64,000 bases of DNA, from NCBI GenBank assembly GCA_947494435.1, contig CANLUY010000002.1:868001-932000 (forward strand), written 5' to 3'. The notes beneath the pieces are model-generated. The model was not told the DNA's origin. It saw nothing but the letters and a program-made list of their open reading frames with translations, and did not search any database. Below, one piece after another: positions 9,225-19,225 of this stretch. The position numbers were made by a program, and so were the translations under genes. How positions within the stretch are numbered: the stretch's first letter is position 1; each line of letters starts with the position of its first letter. This stretch comes from an uncultured Litoreibacter sp. (GTDB lineage: Bacteria > Pseudomonadota > Alphaproteobacteria > Rhodobacterales > Rhodobacteraceae).

Positions 9225-9728
9225 ATGACGGATCGCTTACCCCACGAAAAAGGCTTCCACATCAGCTGGGACCAAATACACAGAGATAGCCGTGCTCTTG
9301 CTTGGCGCCTTGACGGGCATGGTCCGGATGACGGTGCTTGGCGTGCGGTGGTTGCCATCACACGTGGCGGGATGGCTCCTGCAATGATCGCAGCACGCGA
9401 ACTTGATATCCGGACCGTCGATACGATCTCGATCAAATCATATGATCATCAGTCGCAGTCAGAGGCGAAGGTGCTCAAAAAGCCTGACGATGAGATGATG
9501 GGTGACGGGACCGGCATCCTGATAATTGACGATCTCGTTGACTCCGGCAAAACGCTCGAAGTTGTACGCGGACTTTATCCAAACGCACATTTCGCAACGG
9601 TTTACGCGAAACCGAAGGGACGCCCGCAGGTCGATACGTTTATCACTGAGGTCAGCCAAGACACATGGATTTTCTTCCCGTGGGACATGGCAATGCAGTA
9701 CGTCAAACCCTATCGCGGAACTGACTGA
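9225..9728 (+). CDS. gpt: Xanthine (guanine) phosphoribosyltransferase
   Basis: Type I phosphoribosyltransferase that salvages xanthine and guanine with PRPP to give XMP and GMP. It has 167 residues, like the enterobacterial Gpt protein. The PRPP loop is [16 protein letters not shown] near residue 98, and [19 protein letters not shown] near residue 44 is the other family signature. The C-terminal [10 protein letters not shown] segment, which covers the purine, matches Gpt rather than hypoxanthine enzymes. Gene order fabI-gpt is close (15 bp), so co-transcription is likely. Confidence 0.92.
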   Translation: MTDRLPHEKGFHISWDQIHRDSRALAWRLDGHGPDDGAWRAVVAITRGGMAPAMIAARELDIRTVDTISIKSYDHQSQSEAKVLKKPDDEMMGDGTGILIIDDLVDSGKTLEVVRGLYPNAHFATVYAKPKGRPQVDTFITEVSQDTWIFFPWDMAMQYVKPYRGTD

Positions 9729-9803
9729 CCCAACTGTTAATCTGCTTTCCGCTGCGCTGCCATCTTGATAGTCTCGCTTGACGAATTCAAAGCGAGTAAA
9801 CCG

Positions 9804-10988
9804 ATGTCAGCCCTCCTAAATCCCAATATGGCCTCTACGTTTCCACCGCCTGTGATGGAAGCAAGACGCTGGTTGGACGGCGTCCGCTTTCCAAACGATC
9901 AGCCTTTGATCAACGTGAGCCAAGCAGCTCCCGTTGACCCGCCCCCCGCAGAAATGCGCGCCGCAATGGCGGAGTTCGTCTTGAATGACGACGGCGCTCA
10001 CCTCTACGGCCCTGTGTTGGGCTTGCCGGAGCTTCGCGCCAAAGTCGCGGAGGATTGGAGCGCTAGTTATGGCGGCCCGGTCGCCTCGGAAAACATTGCG
10101 ATTACATCGGGATGCAACCAAGCCTTTGCCGCGACAATCGCCACCTTGGCCGCTGAGGGCGACGAAGTGATCCTTCCGACGCCTTGGTATTTCAATCACA
10201 AGATGTGGCTTGATATGGGGGGGATCGTATCCGTCCCGTTGCAAACTGGGGCAGGTTTGCTTCCATGTGCCCATGAGGCAGTAAAGCTAATCACATCAAA
10301 AACCCGCGCTATCGCATTGGTTTCCCCAAATAATCCCGGAGGTGTTGAGTACCCCGCCGAGACGCTCGAAGCTTTCCGTGACCTCTGTCGCGCACATAAA
10401 ATCGCATTGATCGTCGATGAAACCTACCGCGACTTTGACAGTCGGACGGGCGCACCGCACAGCTTGTTCCAAGACACAGATTGGGACGATACACTGATAC
10501 AATTATACTCCTTTTCAAAAGCGTATCGCCTCACGGGACACCGCGTCGGGGCTATGATTGCCAGCCCGGCGCGACTATTTCAGGCGGAGAAATTCCTCGA
10601 CACAGTCGCGATATGCCCGAACCAACTTGGTCAACGTGCGGCCCTCTGGGGGATGGAAAACCTCAATGCGTGGCTAGCTGATCAACGGCTAGAAATACTG
10701 GACAGAGCACAAGCCATTCGAGATGGCTTTCCCGAACTCGAACAGCTTGGCTGGACGATGGAAGGATGCGGTGCGTATTTTGGTTGGATGTCTCATCCGT
10801 TTGACATGGCCTCCGACGCACTCGCGCAAAAAATGGTCAAGGATATCGGCGTATTATGCCTGCCGGGAACCATGTTTGTTCCCGAAGGCGATAGGACCGG
10901 TGAGACAGCCCTGCGGATCGCATTTGCCAATATCGACCGCTCCGGGATTGAGCAATTGTTCAAGCGTCTCGTAAGGCTGTCAGTCTAG
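9804..10988 (+). CDS. Pyridoxal-phosphate aminotransferase, class I/II
   Basis: Fold-type I aminotransferase of about 394 residues; substrate not determined. Visible motifs: YGPVLGLPELRAKVAEDW, the cofactor-contacting TSGCNQAF, SPNNPGG for the substrate carboxylate side, VDETYRDF with the pyridine-nitrogen Asp, and SFSKAYRLTGHRVG with the Schiff-base lysine. The start is set at the ATG at 9804; an upstream TTG at 9765 would add 13 residues but lacks support. Its neighbours do not point to one amino-acid pathway, so no specific gene name is given. Confidence 0.88.
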   Translation: MSALLNPNMASTFPPPVMEARRWLDGVRFPNDQPLINVSQAAPVDPPPAEMRAAMAEFVLNDDGAHLYGPVLGLPELRAKVAEDWSASYGGPVASENIAITSGCNQAFAATIATLAAEGDEVILPTPWYFNHKMWLDMGGIVSVPLQTGAGLLPCAHEAVKLITSKTRAIALVSPNNPGGVEYPAETLEAFRDLCRAHKIALIVDETYRDFDSRTGAPHSLFQDTDWDDTLIQLYSFSKAYRLTGHRVGAMIASPARLFQAEKFLDTVAICPNQLGQRAALWGMENLNAWLADQRLEILDRAQAIRDGFPELEQLGWTMEGCGAYFGWMSHPFDMASDALAQKMVKDIGVLCLPGTMFVPEGDRTGETALRIAFANIDRSGIEQLFKRLVRLSV

Positions 10989-11066
10989 CAAGTCGCAACA
11001 CGCGCTTGCCCCGTTCCACGCAACCGTTTACGAACTCCAAAACCCTACTTTCGAGGCGCGTCAAAA

Positions 11067-12974
11067 ATGGCCAAAAAATCCGACATCAAAGCACCCTCTA
11101 GCTCCATGCGTCGAGGCAGCACTGGTAAAGTCTTCGTTTGGATCATCCTGGTTCTCTTGATCCTCGGCCTCGCAGGCTTCGGCGCGGGTGGTGTCGGTGG
11201 TTCGATTGCCTCTATCGGTAAAGTGGGTGACACTGAGATTTCCGTTGCTGAGTTCCAGCGCGGCCTTCAACAGGAAATGTCATTTGAGACACAACGCCGA
11301 GGCAGTGCAGTGACGCTCGCGCAGGCCCGTCAAGAAGGTATGGATCAGCGCGTTCTTGAGCGTTTGGCCGGTGTTGCCGCACTAAGCGAAGAGACTAAGA
11401 AAAATTTCCTTTCCGTCGGAGACGGTGAAGTGGCGAACCAGCTACGCTCAGTTCCCGCCTTTCAAGGCCCCGACGGGCAGTTCAGCCGTGACAGCTACGA
11501 ATTTGCGCTGCGCCAAAACGGAACCAACCCAGCGGATTTTGAGGATGGTCTACGTTTGACGGCGGCCCGGACCTTATTACAGCAATCGGTGACGGCAGGG
11601 CTGACAGTCGGAAATACTTACGCGAACACACTTTATAATTTCTTGGGCGAGCAGCGTTCGTTCCGCTGGGCGATTGTTGACGAAAGCCTTTTGACGGAAG
11701 ACATCCCGGCCCCAACGGAGGAGCAACTACAGAGTTTCTATGAAACCAATGGCGATCAGTTCCGCACCGCTGAGCTTCGCAAGATTACCTATGCTTGGCT
11801 GACCCCTGAGATGATAGTCGATCAGGTCGACGTTGATGAGGCCGAATTGCGTCAACGCTATGAACAGCGCGCATCACAATACATCCAACCCGAACGCCGG
11901 CTATTGGAACGTTTAGGCTTCGCAGACCAAGCTGCGGCCGAAGCGGCTAAAGCACAGTTGGACGCGGGTGAAGTAACCTTTGATGACCTTGTCACAGAAC
12001 GCGGTTTGACACTGCAAGATGTTGATCAGGGTGAAGTCGCGCGGAGTGGTCTTGACGCTGCGGTCGCCGAGGTTGTGTTTGGCTTGACCGAACCGGGCCT
12101 GACGGAGCCAGTTCAAACATCGCTCGGACCGGTCATCTACCGCGTTAATGCCGTGCTGGAAGCCACGACTGTCGAGTTCGAGGATGCACGGGGAGAGCTG
12201 ACGGACGAATATACAACCGATCGCGCGCAGCGTGACATACTAGAGCAACTCGACGCTGTTGATGACCTGCTCGTCGGTGGTGCTACGCTGGAAGAACTCG
12301 CTGATGAAACAGACATGCAACTCGGGACAGTCGATTTTTCGAACGGCGTCTCAGAAGGGATTGCAGGGTATGAGACATTCCGCACCGAAGCTATGCGCTT
12401 GACGACCTCAGACTTCCCGGAAGTTCAGGAGCTCAGCGATGGAGGCATTTATGCGGCACGCTTGGATGAGATCATACCTCCGACCCTGCCCCCGCTTGAA
12501 GACATCCGCGAAATTGTCGCATCAGCATGGCGCGCTGACCAAACAGAGCAAGCATTGCTTGCCCTAGGGACCGACCTGCAGGAAAAAGTGTCCAATGGAA
12601 CCCGGATGGCGTCTTTGGACCTCGCCGCCACAGCAGAGATTGATCTAAGCCGGACCGATTTCATTGATGGCGCGCCTATCGGCATGCTGGCAGAAGTCTT
12701 CGACTTGGAAGAGGACGGCGTAACCTTCGTGCAAGGACCAAACGGCGTTTCAGCATTGGTGGAACTGACCAATATCTCAGCGCCTGATACCACCACACCG
12801 GAGGCTCAAGCCGTTTTGACCCAGCTAAATGCAGCTGCCAGCGAAGGTCTAGCAGGCGATGTTTTCCAGCTTTTTGGAAGCGCCGTGCAAAACCAGTACG
12901 GCCTGACGCTTGATCAAGCTGCTGTCAACGCTGTGTTAAGCCAATTCGGTGGCGGCGGTCACGGCGGTATATAG
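11067..12974 (+). CDS. ppiD: Membrane-anchored peptidyl-prolyl isomerase/chaperone, PpiD/SurA-N type
   Basis: Periplasmic folding helper tethered to the inner membrane. After a basic N-terminus there is one membrane helix (VFVWIILVLLILGLAGFG, about residues 22-39), then a SurA-type N-terminal chaperone region (SVAEFQRGLQQEM, RVLERLAGVAALSEE, DSYEFALRQNGTNPADFE). A parvulin-like region follows at roughly 270-370 (ERRLLERLGFADQAAA to QTSLGPVIYRVNAV), diverged from catalytic parvulins, so activity may be weak. The C-terminus ends in a Gly-rich tail FGGGGHGGI. The stop lies only 5 bp before trpE, an arrangement that makes co-transcription likely. Confidence 0.9.
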   Translation: MAKKSDIKAPSSSMRRGSTGKVFVWIILVLLILGLAGFGAGGVGGSIASIGKVGDTEISVAEFQRGLQQEMSFETQRRGSAVTLAQARQEGMDQRVLERLAGVAALSEETKKNFLSVGDGEVANQLRSVPAFQGPDGQFSRDSYEFALRQNGTNPADFEDGLRLTAARTLLQQSVTAGLTVGNTYANTLYNFLGEQRSFRWAIVDESLLTEDIPAPTEEQLQSFYETNGDQFRTAELRKITYAWLTPEMIVDQVDVDEAELRQRYEQRASQYIQPERRLLERLGFADQAAAEAAKAQLDAGEVTFDDLVTERGLTLQDVDQGEVARSGLDAAVAEVVFGLTEPGLTEPVQTSLGPVIYRVNAVLEATTVEFEDARGELTDEYTTDRAQRDILEQLDAVDDLLVGGATLEELADETDMQLGTVDFSNGVSEGIAGYETFRTEAMRLTTSDFPEVQELSDGGIYAARLDEIIPPTLPPLEDIREIVASAWRADQTEQALLALGTDLQEKVSNGTRMASLDLAATAEIDLSRTDFIDGAPIGMLAEVFDLEEDGVTFVQGPNGVSALVELTNISAPDTTTPEAQAVLTQLNAAASEGLAGDVFQLFGSAVQNQYGLTLDQAAVNAVLSQFGGGGHGGI

Positions 12975-12979
12975 AAAAG

Positions 12980-14491
12980 ATGTCGCTACTTCCCGAATAC
13001 TCCGCCTTCGCTTCAGACTTTGAGGCAGGGCGCAATCAGCTGGTCTATACGCGACTTGCTGCTGATCTGGATACGCCTGTTTCTTTGATGCTGAAGTTGG
13101 CGGACGCCCAGCCCGACAGCTTTATCCTAGAATCTGTGACGGGTGGTGAAGTTCGCGGGCGTTACTCGATAATTGGGATGAAGCCAGATTTGATCTGGCG
13201 ATGCCACGGCGAAACATCTGAGCTGAACCGCCAAGCTCGCTATGACCGGCAAGCGTTTGAGCCGTGCGATAGCGATCCATTGACTGCCATTCGGGAGTTG
13301 ATTGCAGAGTCGCGTATTGATTTGCCAATGGACCTGCCTGCGGCTTCGGCTGGACTTTTCGGGTATCTTGGCTACGATATGATCCGGCTCGTCGAACACC
13401 TGCCGAATGTAAATACGGATGTCCTTGGTTTGCCGGATGCCGTTTTGATGCGACCTTCTGTAATTGCAGTCCTCGACGGTGTGAAAGGCGAAGTCATTGT
13501 CTGTGCGCCAGCTTGGGTCACAGACGGCCTCTCCGCCAAAGCCGCTTACGCGCAAGCCGCTGAACGTGTGATGGATGCTGTGCGCGACCTAGATCGCGCG
13601 CCGCGATCTGTGAGTCACGATTTGGGCGAAGCCGCTGATGCCGACAATCCAGTATCGAACTTCGCGCATGATGATTACCTCAAAGCCGTCAACACCGCGA
13701 AAGAATACATCAAAGCAGGTGACATTTTTCAGGTCGTCCCGTCGCAAAGGTGGACACAGGATTTTACCTTACCACCCTTCTCACTTTACCGCGCCTTACG
13801 ACGTACGAACCCATCACCCTTCATGTTCTACTTTAACATGGAAGGTTTTCAGATTGTCGGTGCATCGCCAGAGATCCTCGTTCGTGTCTTCGGAAAGGAA
13901 GTGACTATCCGGCCAATTGCGGGCACGCGCAAACGCGGTGCCACCCCGTCGGAAGATAAGGCACTGGAAGAAGACCTGCTAGCAGACCAGAAAGAACTGG
14001 CAGAGCATCTGATGCTCTTGGATCTCGGGCGCAATGACACTGGTAAAGTGTCCAAGATCGGTACGGTCCGCCCAACCGAGAAGTTCATCATCGAACGCTA
14101 CAGCCACGTTATGCACATCGTTTCCAATGTTGTCGGTGAACTTTCCGACGACCATGACGCTTTGTCAGCGCTCCTGTCAGGCTTACCAGCCGGAACCGTA
14201 TCAGGTGCGCCAAAGATAAGGGCGATGGAGATCATTGACGAGCTCGAACCGGAAAAGCGCGGCGTCTACGGTGGAGGTTGCGGATACTTCTCGGCCAATG
14301 GTGACATGGATATGTGTATCGCTCTGCGTACAGCTGTCGTCAAAGACAAGAAGCTCTACACCCAAGCTGGTGGTGGCGTGGTCTATGATAGCGATCCAGA
14401 AGCTGAATTTGAGGAAACAGTCAACAAGGCCAAAGCGATCCGCATGGCTGCAAAAGAAGCTGCTATGTTTGGCAGGAGTGGCAACAGCTAA
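12980..14491 (+). CDS. trpE: Anthranilate synthase component I
   Basis: Converts chorismate to anthranilate, using ammonia delivered by TrpG, as the first committed step to tryptophan. The 503 residues comprise an N-terminal regulatory region with SFILESVTGGEVRGRYSIIG, which carries the LES element of the tryptophan feedback site, and a C-terminal chorismate-binding domain with AGTRKRGATPSEDKALEEDL, LMLLDLGRNDTGKVS, LPAGTVSGAPKIRAMEII and YGGGCGYFS. It follows ppiD by 5 bp. Its partner trpG lies 1.85 kb further on, beyond an oppositely oriented gene, so the subunits come from different transcripts. Confidence 0.97.
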   Translation: MSLLPEYSAFASDFEAGRNQLVYTRLAADLDTPVSLMLKLADAQPDSFILESVTGGEVRGRYSIIGMKPDLIWRCHGETSELNRQARYDRQAFEPCDSDPLTAIRELIAESRIDLPMDLPAASAGLFGYLGYDMIRLVEHLPNVNTDVLGLPDAVLMRPSVIAVLDGVKGEVIVCAPAWVTDGLSAKAAYAQAAERVMDAVRDLDRAPRSVSHDLGEAADADNPVSNFAHDDYLKAVNTAKEYIKAGDIFQVVPSQRWTQDFTLPPFSLYRALRRTNPSPFMFYFNMEGFQIVGASPEILVRVFGKEVTIRPIAGTRKRGATPSEDKALEEDLLADQKELAEHLMLLDLGRNDTGKVSKIGTVRPTEKFIIERYSHVMHIVSNVVGELSDDHDALSALLSGLPAGTVSGAPKIRAMEIIDELEPEKRGVYGGGCGYFSANGDMDMCIALRTAVVKDKKLYTQAGGGVVYDSDPEAEFEETVNKAKAIRMAAKEAAMFGRSGNS

Positions 14492-14498
14492 GCCCTGG

Positions 14499-16139
14499 TC
14501 AGCCGAGGTCTTTCTGCATAACTTGTGAGACCGGAACGATGCTAAGCGCGCCGTCCTTCTCATCCAAAGCCCATTCTAATAGCGCTTTTACTGTTTCTGG
14601 GCGGCTTCGACCCATGACAACAACAGTCCCATCCTTTGAAGCATTGAACGCGGCGCGGTTGAGATAACGTTTGATCTTAGGGGCCTGCTCTTCATCAGCG
14701 TCCAACACGCGGAAGATAGTTGCCGCAGCAATCCCTTCGCGGCGTGCAGCCTGTTGTGCTGTGTTCAACCCACGATCATAGGTCACCAATCCATGCCCCG
14801 TTTCGCGGATTGCGCCAAGTATTGGTTGCAGCAAACTCCGGTTGGATTGGATGCGCCCATCTAAGGGGTCCATGACCGCAATGGCTTCCTTCAACACGCC
14901 AAAATAGCCTTCGACCGCCACAGCCACATCGCTCGGTTCCGCAGATGGCGGAAGGTCGTTCAAGATCGCGAGCACTTCGATCCCTGCCCCGCGATACTCC
15001 GCCGCAATTGCGGCTGCATTGGGTACGGAGGGATCAATAGCCACAGAGAAGGGCACGTCCAAAGCGATCAACTCCGACCGCGCGACACCAGAAGCACCAT
15101 CATCAATCAAGATCACGGAGAATAGCGAACCGGTTGCAACACCATCCACACTTGCCGCGTAAGCATTCAGGGCGCCCACTTCACTTGCATCAGGCGCGGG
15201 CGTGCTTTCCTCCTCCGTCACCACTTCTTCAGAAGCGTTGCTTTCCGCCCCCCCAACTGATGGCAGCCTGTTTGTCACGACACCTTCAACTGGGTTCTGT
15301 ATATTTGGAACGGGTAAAATGATCGGCGTATCAGCCGAAACTGTAGTGATCGTCGGTGGTTCGGTTTCCGCAGGCGTCGCGCGCGCGACGACATCTCCAG
15401 ACGCTGTTGGAAGGCGATCCGGTTGCGGCGCAGCCAATCCTTCGGGGGCTATATTCTCGGAAATGGTGATCTGCGGAGCATCAGGTGCAAGCGGCGCTTC
15501 GCTTTCCTCTGGCGTTGTCGGAGCCGCTGTCGCAATCAAGGGATTGGCTGGCGTCGAGGGTGTTTCCAAATCAGCAAAGGGTGCCTCTAAGGCATCTTGC
15601 TCAAGCTGTACAACCTCACCATTTTGAAGAGCCGCGTCGGAAGACGGCAATTGAGTATTTTCACTCAAGGCCAAGGATTGATTGTCTACGCGTTCCGGAG
15701 CTTCTGTTAGAACGGTTGGTGCCGGTTCTTCTGGAGTCGGCTCGACGACAACGGTGGTTTCTTCTACGCCAACTTCCGGTTCCTGCGTTGATGTTTCTTC
15801 GACAACTGTCGGCCCGACCTCAGTATCGGCCTGCTTGTCATTAGCTTCGGATTGTTCGGACGCCTCTACTTCTAATTCTTCTGTCGCTTCGGCCTTAGGT
15901 TCCGGCGTTTCCGTCACTACGGGTTCAGCAACCTCGTCAGTCTCAGCCGCTTCGGCTTTGACGTCGTCTGCGGGAACGTCTGCGCTTGGCTCTTCAGCGT
16001 CTGGTTCTGTACGTGTTTCCTCGGCGGCTGGTACAAACCGTGTTTCATTCGGCAAAGGCGCATAAAGTGACAGCACAGACACAACTGCCGTTCCAGTCAC
16101 ACCACCCCAAATCAAGCCGAAAAGGATACCTTTGCCCAC
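14499..16139 (-). CDS. Divergent polysaccharide deacetylase family protein (YibQ-like) with long acidic linker
   Basis: A 546-residue inner-membrane-anchored protein. The GTG at 16139 is preferred because GAGGAG lies six bases before it and it places a membrane helix (ILFGLIWGGVTGTAVVSVLS) at the very N-terminus; the longer reading from 16253 has a poor start. Residues about 35-330 are a low-complexity stretch rich in Glu, Ala, Pro, Thr and Val. The last ~200 residues are the divergent deacetylase domain: FSVILIDDGASG, FSVAIDPSVPNA, a NRSLLQPILGAI segment and TVVVMGRSRPETVKALLEW. The position where many relatives have a His-containing loop reads AILNDLPPSAEP, so catalysis is doubtful. It ends tail to tail with trpE. 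Confidence 0.85.
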   Translation of the reverse strand: MGKGILFGLIWGGVTGTAVVSVLSLYAPLPNETRFVPAAEETRTEPDAEEPSADVPADDVKAEAAETDEVAEPVVTETPEPKAEATEELEVEASEQSEANDKQADTEVGPTVVEETSTQEPEVGVEETTVVVEPTPEEPAPTVLTEAPERVDNQSLALSENTQLPSSDAALQNGEVVQLEQDALEAPFADLETPSTPANPLIATAAPTTPEESEAPLAPDAPQITISENIAPEGLAAPQPDRLPTASGDVVARATPAETEPPTITTVSADTPIILPVPNIQNPVEGVVTNRLPSVGGAESNASEEVVTEEESTPAPDASEVGALNAYAASVDGVATGSLFSVILIDDGASGVARSELIALDVPFSVAIDPSVPNAAAIAAEYRGAGIEVLAILNDLPPSAEPSDVAVAVEGYFGVLKEAIAVMDPLDGRIQSNRSLLQPILGAIRETGHGLVTYDRGLNTAQQAARREGIAAATIFRVLDADEEQAPKIKRYLNRAAFNASKDGTVVVMGRSRPETVKALLEWALDEKDGALSIVPVSQVMQKDLG

Positions 16140-16342
16140 GTCGTACTCCTCGTTCAGGTGTTGGCCACCTGCACTTACCTCAAATAGCATCAATGGCAAA
16201 CCTGCTGCCACTTTTAAACGCTTGGGATCAATTGATGCTCTTGACCCCGGCACGTAGCTCTGGCCATTTATACCCCGACTGATAAGGTGCTGAAAGCCCT
16301 TTTGAAAACACAGCCACCAACACTGACCAGACCGAGACCAGC

Positions 16343-16924
16343 ATGCTGCTTCTGATCGATAATTACGACAGCTTTACCTACAATCTTGTCCACTATCTGG
16401 GCGAGCTAGGCGCCGATGTCATAGTCCGCCGCAACGACGCAATTGACGTCCAAGAAGCAATGGCGATGAAGCCTGCAGGGGTGGTTTTGTCACCCGGGCC
16501 ATGTGATCCGTCGCAGGCGGGAATTTGTTTGGCCATGGTTGAAGCTGCGGCAGAGACAAATCTGCCTCTGCTTGGTGTGTGCTTGGGCCATCAATCTATC
16601 GGCGAAGCCTTCGGCGGAAAGGTTATCCGGCATAGCGAGATCGTCCATGGAAAAATGGGGCGCATCAAACACACAAATAAAAGCGTTTTCAAAGACCTAC
16701 CACAAGACTTTGAAGCAACGAGATACCATTCTCTTGTTGTTGAGCGGTCATCGTTTCCCGACAGCCTGGAAGTCACGGCAGAGCTGGATGATGGTACGAT
16801 CATGGGGCTACAGCACATCGACAAACCAATTCACGGTGTTCAGTTTCATCCAGAGAGCATTGCTTCTGAACATGGTCATAAAATGCTTCAGAACTTCCTG
16901 GATACGATCAAGGTGCCCGCATGA
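16343..16924 (+). CDS. trpG: Anthranilate synthase component II (glutamine amidotransferase)
   Basis: Class I glutamine amidotransferase that supplies ammonia to TrpE. 193 residues. The catalytic triad is visible: Cys80 in [15 protein letters not shown], and His169 and Glu171 in [26 protein letters not shown] at the N-terminus and [12 protein letters not shown] are family signatures. It is the first gene of a tight plus-strand unit trpG-trpD-trpC-moaC-moeA with 4-bp overlaps. No tryptophan leader peptide was recognised upstream. PabA is the alternative, but the trpD/trpC context decides. Confidence 0.95.
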   Translation: MLLLIDNYDSFTYNLVHYLGELGADVIVRRNDAIDVQEAMAMKPAGVVLSPGPCDPSQAGICLAMVEAAAETNLPLLGVCLGHQSIGEAFGGKVIRHSEIVHGKMGRIKHTNKSVFKDLPQDFEATRYHSLVVERSSFPDSLEVTAELDDGTIMGLQHIDKPIHGVQFHPESIASEHGHKMLQNFLDTIKVPA

Positions 16925-17940
16925 GCGCTGATTTGAAACCGTTGATCGGTTTGGCCGCTGATCGTGCTTTGACACGCGCAGAGGCAGAAGAAGCATTTGG
17001 CGTGTTGTTCGATGGCAATGCGACCCCCTCTCAGATCGGCGGATTTTTGATGGCGCTGAGGACGCGCGGCGAAACAGTTGAAGAATATGCGGCGGCAGCA
17101 GCTGTTATGCGTTCGAAATGCAAGCCAGTTTCCGCCCCAGAAGGTGCCATGGATATCGTCGGCACAGGCGGCGATGGTAAAGGCACACTGAACATCTCAA
17201 CTGCGACGGCCTTCGTCGTCGCAGGCGCAGGTGTTACCGTCGCCAAACACGGCAACCGGAACTTATCTTCCAAATCCGGGGCGGCTGACGCGTTGGGGAT
17301 GATGGGTATCAATGTCATGGTTGGGCCTGACGTTGTGAACGCAGCGATCTCAGAGATCGGGATAGGGTTCATGATGGCCCCGATGCATCATCCGGCGATT
17401 GCACATGTCATGCCAACACGCGCCGAACTTGGAACGCGCACGATTTTCAATATCTTGGGACCTTTGACCAACCCCGCTGGCGTGAAGCGCCAACTCACCG
17501 GGGCTTTTTCGGCAGACCTGATTGGCCCGATGGCCGAAACCTTGCTGGCGCTTGGATCAACGAAAGCATGGTTGGTACATGGTGGGGATGGCACGGATGA
17601 ACTGGCGATCTCTGCACCTTCGAAAATCGCGAAGCTCGAAAACGGTAGGGTAACAATGGACGAGATTTCGCCGGAGGATGCAGGTCTCACGCCACGTCCG
17701 TTCGAAGAGATCGTTGGCGGTACGCCGGAAGAAAACGGCAAGGCTTTTGCTGCTTTGCTTGAAGGCGCGCCATCGGCCTACCGTGACGCCGTCTTGCTAA
17801 ATGCGGCCGCTGCCTTGGTGGTCGCTGATAAGGTGAGCAATCTGAAGGAAGGCGTGGAGCTTGCCAAAGAGAGTATTGATAGCGGAGCGGCCAAATCCAA
17901 GGTCACAGCACTCGCCACTTTGACGTCGGAGGCCGCATGA
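16921..17940 (+). CDS. trpD: Anthranilate phosphoribosyltransferase
   Basis: Transfers the phosphoribosyl group of PRPP to anthranilate. It is 339 residues long, the usual size. Motifs: [23 protein letters not shown], of which GTGGDG binds [40 protein letters not shown], and [10 protein letters not shown] for metal and anthranilate. Its ATG overlaps the trpG stop as ATGA, and its own stop overlaps the trpC start the same way, so translation is probably coupled along the unit. Confidence 0.97.
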   Translation: MSADLKPLIGLAADRALTRAEAEEAFGVLFDGNATPSQIGGFLMALRTRGETVEEYAAAAAVMRSKCKPVSAPEGAMDIVGTGGDGKGTLNISTATAFVVAGAGVTVAKHGNRNLSSKSGAADALGMMGINVMVGPDVVNAAISEIGIGFMMAPMHHPAIAHVMPTRAELGTRTIFNILGPLTNPAGVKRQLTGAFSADLIGPMAETLLALGSTKAWLVHGGDGTDELAISAPSKIAKLENGRVTMDEISPEDAGLTPRPFEEIVGGTPEENGKAFAALLEGAPSAYRDAVLLNAAAALVVADKVSNLKEGVELAKESIDSGAAKSKVTALATLTSEAA

Positions 17941-18752
17941 GCACCCCAACTATTCTAGAGAAAATCAAAGCCTATAAGCTGGAGCATATCGAAGCGTGCA
18001 AGGCGGACCGGTCTTTCGAAGACGTCTCAGCTGCCGCCATGGCTATGCCAGACCCGCGCGGGTTTTACGAGCGCCTGCAAGAGGCAGCGAACACTGACTA
18101 CGGCCTTATCGCGGAGATCAAGAAAGCCAGCCCCTCAAAGGGGTTGATCCGGGCTGACTTTGACGTACCCGCTTTGGCGCAAGCCTACAAAGACGGTGGC
18201 GCGACCTGCTTGTCTATCCTTAGCGATGGGCCATCTTTTCAAGGCGATGACAGTTTTCTCATGGCCGCGAGAGAAGTCGTCGATCTTCCGATCCTGCGCA
18301 AAGACTTCATGTATGACCCCTATCAAGTCGCTGAAGCCCGCATGCTTGGCGCAGATTGCATCTTGATTATCATGGCGTCTGTCTCTGATGCACAGGCGCA
18401 GGAACTTGAAGCGGCCGCAACGCAATTCGGCCTCGACGTCTTGGTAGAAGTTCACAATCAAGAGGAACTGGACCGGGCGGCAGCGCTACAATCACCAATG
18501 CTCGGGATCAACAATCGCGATTTGAACACGTTTGAAGTGACACTTGAAACGACACGGAAGCTGGCGCGCCAAGTACCTGCTGGCAAACTGATCGTAGCGG
18601 AAAGCGGTTTGTTTGAGCCTAGTGATCTGTCCAATCTGGCGATGTATGGTGCCCGTTCCTTCCTGATCGGCGAAAGTTTGATGCGCCAAGCGGATGTCGC
18701 GGCTGCGACCCGCCATATCTTAAGTGACAAGCCTTATACACGGGGCGCATGA
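17937..18752 (+). CDS. trpC: Indole-3-glycerol-phosphate synthase
   Basis: Closes the indole ring from carboxyphenylaminodeoxyribulose phosphate. It is a single-domain TIM barrel of 271 residues, not fused to TrpF. Catalytic and phosphate-binding segments are visible: [77 protein letters not shown] and [12 protein letters not shown]. It overlaps trpD and moaC by 4 bp each. No trpF, trpA or trpB is in this window. Confidence 0.97.
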   Translation: MSTPTILEKIKAYKLEHIEACKADRSFEDVSAAAMAMPDPRGFYERLQEAANTDYGLIAEIKKASPSKGLIRADFDVPALAQAYKDGGATCLSILSDGPSFQGDDSFLMAAREVVDLPILRKDFMYDPYQVAEARMLGADCILIIMASVSDAQAQELEAAATQFGLDVLVEVHNQEELDRAAALQSPMLGINNRDLNTFEVTLETTRKLARQVPAGKLIVAESGLFEPSDLSNLAMYGARSFLIGESLMRQADVAAATRHILSDKPYTRGA

Positions 18753-19225
18753 TGGCTGACCTTACCCATTTTGATGGCGAGGGGCGCGCGCATATGGTCG
18801 ACGTGTCTGACAAAGACGTCACTTCAAGGATAGCCGTTGCATCGGGTGCCGTCAAAATGCGGTCAGAGACACTTGCCTTGGTGACGGCAGGCACCGCCAA
18901 GAAAGGCGATGTCCTCGGGGTGGCACGACTGGCTGGTATCATGGGCGCGAAGAAATGTTCCGAACTTATCCCACTCTGCCATCCTTTACCGATCACCAAA
19001 GTCTCCGTTGAATTGGTACCGGACCAAGACCTTCCCGGAGTACGGATAGAAGCAACCGTGAAAACGACAGGGCAAACCGGCGTTGAGATGGAAGCTCTCA
19101 CGGCTGTCTCTACTGCAGCCTTGACGGTCTATGATATGTTGAAGGCTGTCGAGAAAACGATGGAAATTCAGGATATTCGCGTCACACTGAAAGACGGCGG
19201 CAAGTCTGGCCGGTTTGAAGCGTGA
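18749..19225 (+). CDS. moaC: Cyclic pyranopterin monophosphate synthase
   Basis: Forms cyclic pyranopterin monophosphate in the first stage of molybdenum-cofactor synthesis. 158 residues with the family signatures [35 protein letters not shown] with the conserved Lys pair, [24 protein letters not shown] and [11 protein letters not shown]. Two successive ATG codons (18749 and 18752) are both possible starts. The gene overlaps trpC and moeA by 4 bp, so molybdopterin and tryptophan genes share a transcript. Confidence 0.97.
   Translation: MMADLTHFDGEGRAHMVDVSDKDVTSRIAVASGAVKMRSETLALVTAGTAKKGDVLGVARLAGIMGAKKCSELIPLCHPLPITKVSVELVPDQDLPGVRIEATVKTTGQTGVEMEALTAVSTAALTVYDMLKAVEKTMEIQDIRVTLKDGGKSGRFEA

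Noticed and set aside
16254-16342. Tryptophan leader peptide before trpG
   Set aside because: No short frame with clustered Trp codons and no attenuator hairpin pair.
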